Shown: positions 11,496 to 22,654 of the stretch, one piece after another
Position numbering within the stretch: position 1 is the first letter of the stretch
Layout: each line of letters opens with the position of its first letter
Assembly (NCBI RefSeq): GCF_000003815.2
Contig: NC_049984.1
Coordinates: 25,741,330 to 25,805,329 of the forward strand
Length of the DNA: 64,000 nucleotides
Direction of reading: 5' to 3'
Source: Branchiostoma floridae
Taxonomy: Eukaryota > Chordata > Leptocardii > Amphioxiformes > Branchiostomatidae
Program-made: the position numbers and the translations under genes
The notes under the pieces: generated by a model
Seen by the model: the letters and a program-made list of their open reading frames with translations, nothing else
Database searches by the model: none
What the model was told of the DNA's origin: nothing

Positions 11496-12956
11496 GTAAG
11501 TCGATATTATCTCATGCGAAAATGTTCTTATTTTCCTTGTTTCTCTCAAATTTGGTGGATATATGTAGTGTTATACCCACTTTCCAATAAGACGGCGACC
11601 TCACCACGCTCTCTCTGCTACATATTACTGTTCAGTTCGCTCAACGAATTGTGTAGGGAAAAAAACTTTTACTTTTTGCGTGTTTCAATGTCTTTTCACA
11701 CTTTTACTTTTTGTATGATACATCCAGCATGAAATCGAGGATTACACATCCATTTTAGGCAACAGTGAGAGCGCAGCGCGGTCGCCATCTACATGTTCAT
11801 GCAGTGGAAAGGGGCATTACTAAACACCTGTTCATTTGATCGCACGTTGCTTAAATGAAACATCACATTACTCCTTATTTTTATGTCATAGTCAGGATGC
11901 ATAGCCACCTAATACAAATTTAACAACGGTTCTGGTGCCGTTCCACAACTTGCATAAAATATCTCTAAATAATTAGATCACTCACGACGGATTTATTTAA
12001 ATGCTGTTACATAATACGTCTGAACGACTCTGATGTTGCTGATATGTTCTATCGGAAGGACAGGGCCATCATTCACAACCAGGGCTGAATGATGGGGTAC
12101 CAGCTGCCCAGGACAAAACAAGCAGTGCCCTACTGGAAGATGAAACTAAAGCTGGAGTCCTGTCTACAGTTGGACAGGTTTCCGTAGACATATGCATGGT
12201 TAGAGGCTGGTATGGTCCGCATGCCATTTACAAGCAGTTGGCGAGGACTGGATCGAGACTAAGGCCTTGCCTAGTGCCAATGCCACCTTTAGCAGTAAGT
12301 CATTATAATATGTATCTCCCTATTTGCATGGTTGGACATAACAAGCAAAACTAGGAGGCACAAAACTAGGAGGCACAGACTATTGTATGGTGCTACACCA
12401 CAACGAAACAGACACAAGAGGGGAATGGAGTGTGATGTATGCATTAATGAAACAGATGACTAATTTGCAAATAAAACGGAAGGCGTCATCAGTGACACGA
12501 CCTGCTCAGAAATTCCTTCGAAATAATAGAAAGTCTTTTCAAAACAATCCTACAATACAATCCTAAAGTAGTGGCAGAGGTATTGAGAATGTCGCCGTGT
12601 CAGAACAGAAACCGAAAAAAACATACCCCTACTTGAAAGATGTCCAAAATGTGTCAGACGAATGCCCTATAAGGAAAGAATAACATCGTGTAAAAGCCAT
12701 GCTCCTTTACCTATCGAAACGTAATGAAGAAAAGAGTAAGCCCAAACTTATGACGCTAAGAAGCGCGCCAAAGAAAATATATTGATTACCTATAGCTATA
12801 ACAAATTTATTGATTTTTAATTAGGCATCTCATACCTGTTTCTGTAGGATTTTGTTAGCAAAAGGTAACACCAACTCGTTGAACAGGAGTGTCTTCAGCT
12901 TGCCTATCGGCAAGAGGAAAACCGTGATACTCCACACTAGATTAACCAATACTGAA

Positions 12957-13122
12957 CCTGAGCATTACCCTTGTTACGTTTGTAGTTCTCCTTTTTCATG
13001 ATGACTGTGTAAACAAGAACTTTAAGACGCTTCTTGCGGGAATCCTGAGCATTACCTTTGTTACGCTTGTAGTTTTCTTTTTCATGATGACTTTAAGACC
13101 CTTCTAGGAGATTCTTGCGGGA
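12957..13122 (+). repeat. Imperfect tandem duplication of about 85 bp
   Basis: The segment from cctgagcattaccc to cttcttgcgggaa (12957-13041) is repeated at 13044-13122 with substitutions and small gaps. The second copy runs into the fragment that resembles exon 2 of the 60-kb gene. Confidence 0.8.
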
Positions 13123-13190
13123 AGCGCTCAATCCTGGGGAACGTGATCTACAGACGGAGGCAAACATTGGCTGTTCTAAATGTAAGAAAA
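13115..13190 (+). pseudogene. Relic related to exon 2 of the 60-kb gene
   Basis: The bases encode REALNPGE and, one frame on, VIYRRRQTLAVLN before a GTAAGA donor. Exon 2 of the gene at 60.2-63.6 kb encodes REALNPGENILYRRRMWVQY. The shared REALNPGE...YRRR pattern shows two copies of one sequence family; this one has lost a base. The family therefore is repeated in the genome, which favours a mobile or multicopy origin. Confidence 0.5.
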
Positions 13191-13879
13191 ATTTGAGAAG
13201 GTTGGTAAGAAAACTCTTCTGGATTCGACAAAAGAAGTTGGAATTTGCGAGGCGACGTGCACCACACAAGAGAAGGCCTGCAAATACAGAGCTGTTTTAA
13301 TATGACCAGGAGGAAGCGCTTGAATTTTTTCAGCACACGGTACACACTATTAATGGAACTAAAGTGGCCAACAGCAGCAGAGATTGAGACGGTCGCTCGC
13401 CACCTGCCCTGGTGCACACCAACCCAGGATTGGGGGTGGAAAGTGTTGATGGCAAGGACGCACATGTAAGCATTTCCATGAATCACCATGACTACACTTG
13501 TAGAAATATCCAAAGGTACCAAGAACAGCTACCTGTTCTTGATAGTCATTCAAACTTACAAACGTCAAGTTTAATTTATTTTTCAACAACTCACACCACC
13601 TCTAAGAGAGAGTGCTAGGTGTAACGACTAAATCATTACCTTCATCTGCAATGGATATGTTTATTATTTAGCTGATAAATCTCAAAAGCGCAAATTTACC
13701 CACAACAATAACAGGAAAAGAAAAAAGTAAACCACGGTTCAACCATTGATGTGCATCTCTCAAACACAAAACTAAAAAATTAGCCGCTTAGTTTCCGTGG
13801 AAACTTGATGTTCGCCACACATACTTCAGCAATCTGAAATTGTACAAGAGAATCAAGACAGAAAAGACTCTTCTTAATA

Positions 13880-14605
13880 CGCTTGAATTTTAAACAGAAA
13901 ATCCACTAGACTTAGATATCTCAGAAGAAGAAATTCTAGAAGGTCTTCGCAATTTGAAAGTCAAGACATCATGTAGATCAGATTCCATTATTAATGAGAT
14001 GCTAAAATGTGGCGGCAGTCAACTTCTATAACCTTTAAAGAAAATTTGCAACACCGCCCTTCAGTCAGTAAACTTTCCCCATGAGTGGAGTCAGTGCATC
14101 CTAGTCCAGATATTCAAAAGTGGCAACCCAACAAATCCATCAAACTATAGAGGAATTGCTACTTCAAGCTGCGTCGGAAAATTATTTACGTTTGTGCTCA
14201 ACAAACGACTTTCATGCTTTCTCGAAGATAACAGTACTGTCTCCATTTCAATCTGGTTTCCGAACGAATTTTCGCACAAGTGACAACATTTTTGTTCTCA
14301 AAACTCTAGTTGATAAGCAGATATCCACGCCCGGAGGCAAATTATATGCCTGTAGACTTTTAAAAAGCCTTCGATTCTGTTTGGAGAAATGGGTTGTTTT
14401 ACAAAATTTTATCTTCAGGGGGAACTTCTTCAGAATTATACAATGTACTCCAATATAGAATACTGTGACAAAAACTCACGTTTATCAGCATACTTCAAGT
14501 CAACCTGCAGGGTGCGTCAAGGGTGCAATTTAAGCCCACTCCTGTTCAATCTATATGTAAATGACCTTCCAACCGTACTAAAGTCATCACTCTACGACCC
14601 ACACC
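13880..14605 (+). pseudogene. Non-LTR retrotransposon reverse transcriptase relic
   Basis: With several frameshifts and stops, the stretch spells reverse-transcriptase landmarks in order: IFKSGNPTNPSNYRGIATS, then SPFQSGFR and RTSDNIFVLKTLV, LYACR with the decayed first catalytic block, then VRQGCNLSPLLFNLYVNDLP. This is the finger-palm region of a Jockey/RTE-type LINE. The YxDD block is not reached; the relic ends near 14600, where it abuts an ERH-like fragment. Endonuclease and 3' end are missing. Confidence 0.8.
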
Positions 14606-14723
14606 ACCAAACACCAACAACCTGTGCCAACACTGGGTGAGGGTCGGACTTCCACCAGCGTCGTGTAAATTGTTCAAAGAATTTTTGAAGGACACGTTTT
14701 ACGCTTCAGTGAGCATTGTTTAG
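14600..14723 (+). pseudogene. ERH-like fragment, second copy
   Basis: The frame reads NNLCQHWVRVGLPPASCKLFKE and onward to a TAG at 14721. At DNA and protein level it resembles residues 45-70 of the ERH-like ORF at 33.4 kb (NLCQHWAKFGLQPAPCN). The first and last thirds of the domain are absent. It begins where the LINE relic stops, suggesting insertion, transduction or a chance junction. Confidence 0.5.
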
Positions 14724-15086
14724 AGATAGAAAAAAGGTAAGATAATTATGGAGGACTTAGGACACAGGATTAGTCTTTAGTCATGGAGAATTTACTAGAA
14801 CTCTTTCTTCTTGGTATAAGCAATTGTGTAGATATTAGTATTTATATTCACTGTAATTGATATTAACTGTAAATTCACTGCTGTAGAACTTGTCATACAA
14901 TGTTACGTTGTGGATAAAAAATTGATTAAAGAAAACATACTCTATGTATATACATGAACTTGTTACATTTCATTCTAAGTATTGATGTGTTACGTCGAAG
15001 GGTGGCAATCTACTGGCTATATAGATGCAGGTACACTAGCTGACTCATGTAAGTCAAAATTACTGTGTTTGTTTGGTCAATCTCAG

Positions 15087-15224
15087 AACACCTTGCGACC
15101 ATCAGCTATGCGGTTAGTCGGCCAGACGACCCGACGTTTGTTACAAGATTGAAGAAAAGGGTGCAGAAGAAACGCAAGTCAGTGAGAAGCCAGCCCAAGA
15201 AGAAGGAAAAGAGCGCTGCTGCAA
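15087..15224 (+). CDS. Lys/Arg-rich exon of unknown gene
   Basis: Acceptor (caatctcAG) and donor (GTAAGT) bound a 46-codon open exon. It opens HLATISYAVSRPDDPTF and ends in a strongly basic tail (LKKRVQKKRKSVRSQPKKKEKSAAA) that could serve as a nuclear localisation signal. No family is recognised. Confidence 0.35.
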
Positions 15225-15427
15225 GTAAGTCTGTCATATACGACTTCGATATTAGTTTAAAGATTTATCTATTCTTAGTCAGGTCGTCCCGACCACTTTA
15301 TTTACTACTTAACTACACATTATTTTCCAAATTTCCAAGCAGATATGAGCCCATATAAGCCCATCTGAAGGCCGCTTTTGCTGTGGAAGCCGTGGATGCT
15401 CGACGAAGGCAGCCCTTCGTACCGTAT

Positions 15428-15592
15428 CACCCTTCTCGTCCTCATCCCAGTTGCCACCTGAGGTCGGACGTACCAATGCAGTGAAGTCAACGGGTGAAGA
15501 CGGAAGAGAATCGGCCAGCCCTATTGTCCAGTCTCCCTTCAAGTCACCCTTCTCGTCCTCATCCCAGTTGCCACCTAAGGTAGGACGTACCG
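15428..15592 (+). repeat. 46-bp repeat, two copies 117 bp apart
   Basis: The element cacccttctcgtcctcatcc...ggacgtacc occurs at 15428-15473 and 15545-15592 with two or three differences; a decayed third piece lies near 15630-15655. Frames through it are open on both strands, which probably reflects repeat composition rather than coding. Confidence 0.85.
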
Positions 15593-15732
15593 CTGTCAAG
15601 GAGGTCACCAGGTGGAGACAGAAGAGGATTGTCCTCCTCGTCATCTCAGGTGGCAAGTCACAAGGTGTCGTACACTTAGACTTAGATCTTCACTCTGGGA
15701 CATTGGGCGGCAAGTCGCCAGCTGTTTCAATT

Positions 15733-15918
15733 CGAACAGAATGGCATCTAATCATGAGGACGATGATACCAACTTTTCTGGAAATGAATCAGAGACCAGC
15801 AGTGAAGTGGATGACTCTGCACAACACTTTGAGGTTGCAAGTTTGCTACAATACACCCTTCACGTGTGAGTTTACTCAGCTGGGTAATCTGAATGCTCAC
15901 ATGAGGAAAGTTCACTAG
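15733..15918 (+). pseudogene. Fragment with acidic stretch and C2H2-finger-like end
   Basis: One frame gives an acidic segment (SNHEDDDTNFSGNESETSSEVDD). Shifted, the end reads CEFTQLGNLNAHMRKVH before a TAG; the spacing L-x2-H-x3-(R)-x-H resembles the second half of a C2H2 zinc finger, though the first Cys pair is incomplete. A frameshift separates the parts. Confidence 0.25.
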
Positions 15919-16188
15919 GGGGTTTTCTAGAAAAAATTAGTTACATTTTTGTTACTTGTTACTTGTTTTTGTTAGGGGGCGCAATTACGTATCCAAACAT
16001 ATGAAATATATAGATTCGAGCTACGTGGGGCGCGCGGCCAATGTAAATGTACGGAGAAATTTATTCCGATAGACTATTAGCTTACAAACATACAGTATTC
16101 TTGAACTGAGTTGCATGTGACCTAAGGCAAACAGCATTTGAATATTCTAACATTTACACTGTTGCAACCTCCTTGTGTAGCGGATGAA

Positions 16189-16234
16189 AATCATGTGTCC
16201 TCATTATGCCGAATCATGTGTCCTCATTATGCCG
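16189..16234 (+). repeat. 23-bp perfect tandem duplication
   Basis: aatcatgtgtcctcattatg plus ccg is present twice head to tail without change. Confidence 0.95.
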
Positions 16235-16396
16235 TCCTATTGAAGAAAAGGGAAAACTCTTGAAAAGCAGTATGCTAATTGTATTAACTTCTTAGATGAC
16301 AGTAAGGGTACATATACTGTGAACATTCTGAATACTATGAATGACGAGAAGCGGTCTAGGGGGATTCAGGATTGAAAACGTATAGGGTCAAACTAC

Positions 16397-16678
16397 TTGT
16401 GTGACCTATGTTATGCAGATGTTCGTCCAGCCCGAGATACTATGGGTTCCTTCTCTGTATGTAGAAACATTGAAAACACCTGTAGAATAGCATCCGAACT
16501 GGAATATTGCCCATCTCATGTAGCAGATTCTAGAGGTGTCGGTAAGATCCCTATACTAAAATCAGTAGATTACAGTGAGAGGTATACGGATGAAACTCAT
16601 GCAGACATCAATATTTGTCCTAATTTTTTCATGAAGTTAGTAATAGTACATGAAATTGCTAGACCTTCCAGTCATTAA
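16397..16678 (+). CDS. Unrecognised 93-codon open frame
   Basis: An open frame with six Cys residues (CDLCYADVRPARD ... EYCPSHVADSRGVGK ... INICPNFFM). It ends at a TAA (16676-16678). The C-x2-C start and even composition look more like decayed coding DNA than random sequence, but no family is recognised and no splice context is evident. It may be part of a transposon protein. Confidence 0.25.
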   Translation: MCDLCYADVRPARDTMGSFSVCRNIENTCRIASELEYCPSHVADSRGVGKIPILKSVDYSERYTDETHADINICPNFFMKLVIVHEIARPSSH

Positions 16679-17393
16679 ACAGGCTTAGTCCAACTTTGAT
16701 CAGATATTTGTCCAAGCTGTAGGGCGCCCCCCTCATTTAATGATGCCAGGTAATTATACCCGTGATTTCTTGACATAAAGAATTAAATTGTGTAACAATT
16801 CGTGTTGACAAACCAAGACAACTCCATGTTCCTGAAGTACACAATAAAAATGCAAATGTAAACTCTAAGCAAATATATAACTTGTTTATCTCCAACCAAA
16901 TGTTTCAGCCATGCTGCCTGCATGCGCACCCTCCCAACACTGGCAGCAGGCACCACTATGCCACACCGGATGACTGCAAACATTGTGTACCCGCACTATG
17001 TAAGTACAACGCCAAAAGACACTTGTTATGATAGTACGTCTTAATGGTGCTGATACCACCTATTACAATTGAGTTTACACTTTGACTTATTGGTGTATTT
17101 TTGTACCTCAGGGGAAAGCATTCTACCTCCATGTACCTTTATGCAAATACTGTTTATTTTTCTAACTCAGGATAAAGAAGACATATTAAGACTAAAGAAA
17201 TTCATTTTATATATTAGGTAGTATATAGTATTCCCGTTGGGAATTTGTTGCAATGAACACGCTTTGTTCTTTAACCGAGATGAACAATTCACGGGAAACG
17301 TCTTGGGTTCCTCGGCTAACGAGCCACCAACCACCGACAAAAGAGAGCACGGGAAGTCGGTGTCTGTGTTTACTCCATGGTGTAACTTCTATT

Positions 17394-17594
17394 CGGTGTC
17401 TATTTCAATAGCTGTTGGAAAAGTACATAGGCAAACTGCACCAGCAGTCGTTTTTGTTTCTGTGATTTTAGTTCGAAACTTTCCTGTCCATCGGTGCCTA
17501 TTTTAATAGCCATCTGTTGGAAAAATACACAGGCAAACTGCACAAACAGTCGTCTTCGTTTCTGTGTTTTTATTTCGAAAGTTTCCTGTCCATC
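17394..17594 (+). repeat. Tandem duplication of about 100 bp
   Basis: Unit 1 (17394-17491) and unit 2 (17492-17594) begin cggtg(t/c)ctattt and share nearly all of their length with scattered substitutions. Both strands stay largely open across it, giving spurious frames. Confidence 0.9.
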
Positions 17595-18383
17595 CCCATT
17601 GAGAGTGCATGATACAAAAAATTGCACATGTGGAGCTATCAAGTCTGTAGCTACCCGATGATGATGATAAATCTATTAACTAACAGCAGGTCGACCCACC
17701 GTGCTAAAACCATAAGCTTACTACATAAACAGACCTAAAATCTTACTATATCATCTTGCCTTACACATAACGCAAACACAGCAACAGGACCCAGTATCGC
17801 CAGACTTGACGCAACTTGTAACCATCACCCCGGACATCATTGACAACTTCTGTTCATGGCTCGAGAAAGACACTATGATTTTACTTAACTTCCAATAAAT
17901 TGGTTTTTTACTGTTTACCCGATCACTACTGTTATGTACTTATATGTTTCTATGTAATATTTTTTCCCGTAAGAAAAATTCTTAAAATTGTTGTTTTTCC
18001 ACTAATATAGTAATAGCAATCAGAGCACTACTGAAATCTACTGTTTAACTGATGGTTATTTTCTGAGATGTTGAACACTCAGATCGCTATTGACATCTAG
18101 TGGTACACTTAATTAGACATTACGGTTGCCTGAGGTGTGTTAAAAACGTTAAATTCTTCTGATACAAAAGTTACTTATACGTTTCGACTATTGTAGTGTG
18201 CACTTTCTGTATATTCTGTTTGTGTGCTGAGTGCTTTCACGTGGTTTGTGTGACCCAAACAAAGTTTTGTACAAATGTGTCTCCCAACTTATCGTCACGT
18301 GTCTCCGCGAAGGTGTCTCTTTAAACATTTATCTCCCAGGAAGCTAACAGTATTTAACTTTAAATGTTTTCTTCTACCCTCAG

Positions 18384-18560
18384 CTGAGCAAACTGTTTTT
18401 GACCTCAACTGGGAGAAGCCCCTGGCAAATGTTGAACAGGAGAGCCTCAGGGTGGGGAATAACATGCCAATGGATGGAAACTGCCAGTTTGCCGCAGTCT
18501 GTGACCAGCTGCAACGCCTCCGTGGTACACATGTCCCAACTACTAGTTATCTTAAACTGT
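18384..18560 (+). CDS. OTU-protease-like domain, N-terminal exon
   Basis: After an acceptor at 18382-18383 the frame reads EQTVFDLNWEKPLANVEQESL and MPMDGNCQFAAVCDQLQRL. The D-G-N-C-x-F motif followed by a D-Q-L helix is the active-site loop and helix of OTU cysteine proteases, which remove ubiquitin from proteins; Asp and nucleophilic Cys are both present. The later parts of the fold (21.48-22.04 kb) lie downstream on the same strand, beyond several transposon relics. OTU domains also occur inside transposon-encoded proteins, so a cellular deubiquitinase is not assured. Confidence 0.65.
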
Positions 18561-18707
18561 GGTGGTCATTTGAGACATTTGATTGTATTGGTAAAAGCTG
18601 GTGTGTATTCAGGTCAGCCTACTAAGGTTTGTTAATGAACTATTTTTTAAGTCAATGACAATACATAACCTTGTTTCAAAAAGTTTAATTCTTTTCTTTA
18701 TCATTAG

Positions 18708-19055
18708 GAGGATGACAGCATTGAAGAGGAGATTGCCAGGAGTAAGACGACGGCAATCTTTCTTGCTGAGAAGCGAACTGATGATGGCAACAGGACGTAT
18801 GTAATCGTGCAGGGACAGCCCATCACGACCTGTAATGGGGTGCAGCTGGGGTTTCTCACCATGGTCGGGACAGTGTACACATTCCAGCTGCTCCACCCCA
18901 GCTGTATTGCCCCGGCCATGGTGTTCATAGAGCATCATTTAATCTGTGATCCAAACGACAACAAAAAGGATCTTAGTGCGCCATTCAGGAAGCTTTATGC
19001 CAAGTTCCTGTCTTTCAAGGAAGAAAAGGGGGCAGACGACTCTGATTCTGAGTGA
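18708..19055 (+). CDS. Unrecognised terminal exon, 115 codons
   Basis: A clean acceptor (tttatcattAG) opens a frame of exactly 116 codons including the TGA at 19053-19055. The product has an acidic start (EDDSIEEEIARSK), a hydrophobic centre (LGFLTMVGTVYTFQLLHPSC), then IAPAMVFIEHHLICD and an acidic end (KGADDSDSE). No family is recognised. The coding look is good (long, balanced, splice-bounded). It may be the last exon of a gene whose other exons are in the surrounding transposon debris. Confidence 0.45.
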   Translation, partial: EDDSIEEEIARSKTTAIFLAEKRTDDGNRTYVIVQGQPITTCNGVQLGFLTMVGTVYTFQLLHPSCIAPAMVFIEHHLICDPNDNKKDLSAPFRKLYAKFLSFKEEKGADDSDSE

Positions 19056-19317
19056 ACTGCCATTGTTAACTTTTTGCTCAGGTTCATGTAGAGTTAAAGT
19101 CCAACAGAACGTCTATGAAAATACGAAGAGCGGAAGAGACACACGAGGCTGCAAAGAGAAGGCGGCATGTGACAAAACAAGCAAGTAAATAAAATGATCA
19201 CAAGAGACATACGAGGCTACAGAGAGTTGGTGAGTAACTATGAGGAATCCAATGAGCGAAATTAGAAAAAGGAAACAACGCTTGCTTCAGGTAGAAAATG
19301 ACACGCAGTCAAGTTGG

Positions 19318-19475
19318 TGAATGTGTATTGCATAGCACACCGATTAACCCTGGCAGCTGCACATGGAGCTGATGGAATCTCCCACCTCCAGATTCAAGGA
19401 CCTGCTTGGGCAGTTGTACAGATTCTATGAGTATTCACCTGTGCGGGCGGCTGGACTAAAAAAATAATCAGGTAC
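19318..19475 (+). pseudogene. hAT transposase relic (ZNF862-like region)
   Basis: CIAHRLTLAAAHGADGISHL is followed, after a frameshift, by FKDLLGQLYRFYEYSPVRAAGLK. The order C-x-x-H-R-L...F...L..(Y/F)...S.VR...L is the block after the second catalytic Asp in hAT-derived ZNF862-like proteins. Only about 50 residues remain. It may be kin to the hAT exons at 49.85-59.07 kb, which carry the C-terminal part. Confidence 0.55.
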
Positions 19476-20099
19476 CTAGCATCAGTCAAAGTAAAATGTT
19501 CTGCTTGCACCGTACCATCTGCTTGGAGATCAGGCGTGTATGTATACTACAGGACAAATTATACGTTTCGGACCAAGCCCTCCGTGTCGGATCTCCCTCC
19601 GTGACCAACATGATACGTAATTTATGCGTTTATAGTGTTCTGTGCTTAACTAAAAAAGAAGGGAGTCTCTCTCTTGGATCAGGAAATATGTGCAATAACA
19701 GCATGTTTGAATAATTCAGGAAGACGAGGATGGGGCCGCTGCGAGAAAGGAAGAGAGTGAAGAACCCTACCCTCATTGGCAGGCATGCAATCAGGGATGA
19801 GTGGATTGCCTTCAGGCAGCGCTATCAGAGTTTTGGTGGGGCGCTCCAGTTTCGTGGGCATGTACCGAAACAGCTACTGCGGGTGATTCTCACATGGTCC
19901 AGTTGGAGGTCATGGAAAAGACAGAGATTGGAAGCTGGAGGGAGCTGAGACGTGACGTCGGGGGGTGGCGTTTACCACACTCGGGGACATCACAGCAAAA
20001 CATGTCTGTTGTGCTTGTAAACTAAGTAAAGAACTCTCTCATTGCTGCTATCCATCTCTGAATGCGTGGGAAGGGTGAAACATCATTACACAAACTGGA

Positions 20100-20520
20100 T
20101 GGGTTCAAGTGTCACTACAAAAAAAATCACCCACCTGTGGCTGCCTCACACCAAAGTGTATGAAACAAATGAGGATCAATCATTTTGCGGCACTTGTTCA
20201 GAGTAGGATTGATCCGGAAGTGTATGCAAGAAGGTTGACAGATCTGGGAAACTATAATGCACGGGATATCCACACTTGGAAAGGCGGAAGATGCTAATTT
20301 CATGGTGAGAAGGGGTGCAAGGCCCCCGAAAAGATTAATGCATACCATCAGCTTCTGGTGTTGGACATACTTGTTCGGCTTGGATTTGAAATGACAGGTT
20401 ACGGAAGACGACTACATCCCTCAAAGCACCAACGTCAGCATTTACCCGCCATTTCGTAGCCGTCGTGGAGGAGGCAAAGAACTCCATTACCACGCCTGGA
20501 GGAAAGGTCAATCCCATGTC
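20100..20520 (+). pseudogene. Decayed transposon protein fragment
   Basis: The best frame reads KCMKQMRINHFAALVQSRI, DPEVYARRLTDLGNYNARDI and HTWKGG, with stops and shifts afterwards (FHGEKGCKAPEK). Proteins with the string RIDPEVYARRLxxLGxYxAxDxHTW are common in marine invertebrate genomes and behave as transposon genes, but I cannot name the superfamily. No intact domain remains. Confidence 0.4.
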
Positions 20521-21068
20521 CGATCAGGAATTACTAGGACATGTGTTTGATGGACAGGTTTGGCGTGATTTCCAACAATGGAATGGGAAACCTAGATTGG
20601 TCCCAACAAGACAAACGCAGGAATGACTATTCTGTTGGGGCGATATGTGTGACGGTTATTAATCTGCCACTGTCCCATGAGCCAGAACTTAAGGCAATCA
20701 TAAAGGCGTTCCAATAGTACATTTCGGACAACTTGAAGGTGACTTTATAAAAATCATGATAGTTAGACATTTCATATGCTCGGTTTACTTAAAAAGTTGG
20801 TTCAATTTCAACATAATTTCATATAAGATTAAAGGGTATTATTCATTTTCAAGTCGAAAATTTTACCAAAAAAATGTTCATGCTTTATTAATGGAATGTC
20901 CGACATTAAACTGTCAACTTTGTCAGAAAAAGCAACAATTGGACCATGGTTTAGGTGATTTCAAATGATTTTACCATTAACATGTTTGTCAAGGTCCTCA
21001 AAGTGTTTTTAGTCGGCAGCAGTTAAGTTTTTTTTTTTGTTCTTAGACATTTGTATGTATTATTTCAG

Positions 21069-21430
21069 GTCCAATACAACACCAGAAGACTCGAGGGCTA
21101 TGGCCTCACTGATGGGGAGGGAGTCGAGTCTTTGTGGTCATACCTTAGCCTCTACCAGGCTCCGTGGATCGGTAGAATCATTATCCTCACCACGTGGTGA
21201 GGAAACGTACTCTTCTGGCCGGCTAACTCCCCTAGCGTACTATAGATTCTATTTGTCCAATTTCTACAATTAGACCACCGATCCACGAAGCCTGGTAGAG
21301 TCTAGTCATACCTGGGAGGGTTCGCTAGGATCACTTAAGAGATGACCCATGCACACAGGGTCGAGAAGTCGAGTGATGCACTGAACCATTTTGCCATGCA
21401 TAAAGCCCCTCAGTTATTCATTTCTATGTA
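21069..21430 (+). pseudogene. KDZ (Kyakuja-Dileera-Zisupton) transposase exon split by a MITE
   Basis: After an acceptor (tatttcAG) the frame reads VQYNTRRLEGYGLTDGEGVE then SLWSYL. The segment GxGLTDGEGxExLWSxL is the signature around the catalytic Glu of KDZ transposases. A 159-bp MITE (21146-21304) interrupts it. Past the MITE and one target-site copy the frame resumes without shift as GGFARIT, a stop, and EMTHAHRVEKSSDALNHFA, again the KDZ pattern (..MTKEM..HR...L.DAL.H.A). One nonsense codon shows that the copy is dead apart from the MITE. Confidence 0.75.
21146..21304. mobile_element. 159-bp MITE with 28-bp TIRs and perfect 9-bp target duplication
   Basis: Inverted termini begin TAGCCTCTACCAGGCTCCGT at the left and TAGACTCTACCAGGCTTCGT (reverse strand) at the right, matching over 26 of 28 bases. 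The flanks carry GTCATACCT at 21137-21145 and 21305-21313, a perfect 9-bp target-site duplication, the length made by Mutator-superfamily transposases. Taking out the element and one flank copy rejoins the KDZ frame exactly. The centre is too short to encode anything. Confidence 0.92.
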
Positions 21431-21483
21431 AGTTACAATCTTGGGACTTTCTGTCTGGCACTATTTTGTCAAAGCCGTGACCT

Positions 21484-22045
21484 GATGCATGTTATGTGGC
21501 TGACTGTGGATGGGAAGGACTTGGAGAGATACCTACGCCAGATGGGAGAAAAGGGCACGTGGGGCGAGCGTTTGGCGCTGCAGGCGTTATCAAATATCTG
21601 GCACGTCAAAGTTTGTATAGCGTCTAGTTCTTCGGTAGGTTTAATGTTATATTCAGTACATCTTATCACCGTCATAACCTGTACAAAACTGTTCAACGAT
21701 GCATTCTTTAATAAATCAGATGCAATGTGAACTACTAAATTATGTATTGAACACAACACTGCTCAGTCAAGTTGCTAACTGTATATATCGCATGCACAAT
21801 TAACAGGTTTATCACATGTACTGTTGTTACATATATTTGAATTGAATGACGGAATAAATGGGCATTACTTTTACATTTTTAAACGATGCAATAATGTTGT
21901 ATTATACTACATGCCTACTCATGTTTGTCACACGTAATTGGCAGGACTATCTTATCTACATCACTCCTTTGGGGATGGAGTCAAGTGCAGAGGTCATGCT
22001 ACTTGGCCACTTGTCTAAAGTATTTAAGTGCGGTAATACGATTGA
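21484..22045 (+). CDS. OTU-protease-like domain, C-terminal exons
   Basis: The first piece (21484-21635, donor TTCG|GTAGGT) reads DLERYLRQMGEKGTWGERLA then LQALSNIWHVKV, the OTU segment usually written YLxxMxxxGTWGDxLxLQAxA. The second, after the acceptor at 21943-21944 (ttggcAG), reads DYLIYITPLGMES...LLGHLSKVF, matching the last OTU strands. The usual catalytic His-Tyr after the GHL turn is not seen (KVFKCGN instead), so the domain may be inactive or truncated. It should join the Cys-bearing exon at 18.4 kb. Confidence 0.6.
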
Positions 22046-22654
22046 CCTTGAGGGCTTTGATGGCCCAACGACATCCGGAGAAGCCAGACACACATCCAGC
22101 AGTCAGCCTAACCACCCGAAAAGAAAGACTTGCAGCCGCCCAGTACCGGTCCCCTCCCCACAGCTCGTACACGGACACAACCCACCCGACAGCCCAACTT
22201 CGCGAAGAGCTTCCTAAAGAACATGGGCCCAAATCTCAATGAAAACAGTGCTTTACGAGTCACCCTGACATTGTTCAATAAAGTACGTTGTTTGATGCAC
22301 ACTTGTTTGGAGATGGCATTAGAACAAGTTGATACATTTCAGTATAGCAATAGCCGCAGTAGTTTCTTGGATTAAGTATTCTGTACAGAATCCAACCACG
22401 CTAAAAACTAAACACTTTTTCTACTCCCCAAAATTGATTTAAATCCCATACATTGTTTAATGATAGCTACTCCAACAACTTCAAATGATTTTTAACACAC
22501 ACAAAGTATTCAGACAGACTGTTCATGTACTTCTATCCAAGGCATGCTTTGAAGAACATTCTCGATATCCAGAACATATTAATAATCATGTCAATCTATT
22601 CAGGCCATCTCGTATTTGCTGTTCCTTCACATACAAGCATGTTCATACACGCAT

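Noticed and set aside
15309-15656. Minus-strand 115-codon frame with two copies of a TSGGNWDEDEKGD motif
   Set aside because: The repetition is due to the 46-bp DNA repeat; the same DNA is open on the plus strand too, and there is no splice or family support.
17237-17642. Frames over the 17.4-kb tandem duplication
   Set aside because: Openness on both strands follows from the repeated, stop-poor unit; no domain is visible.
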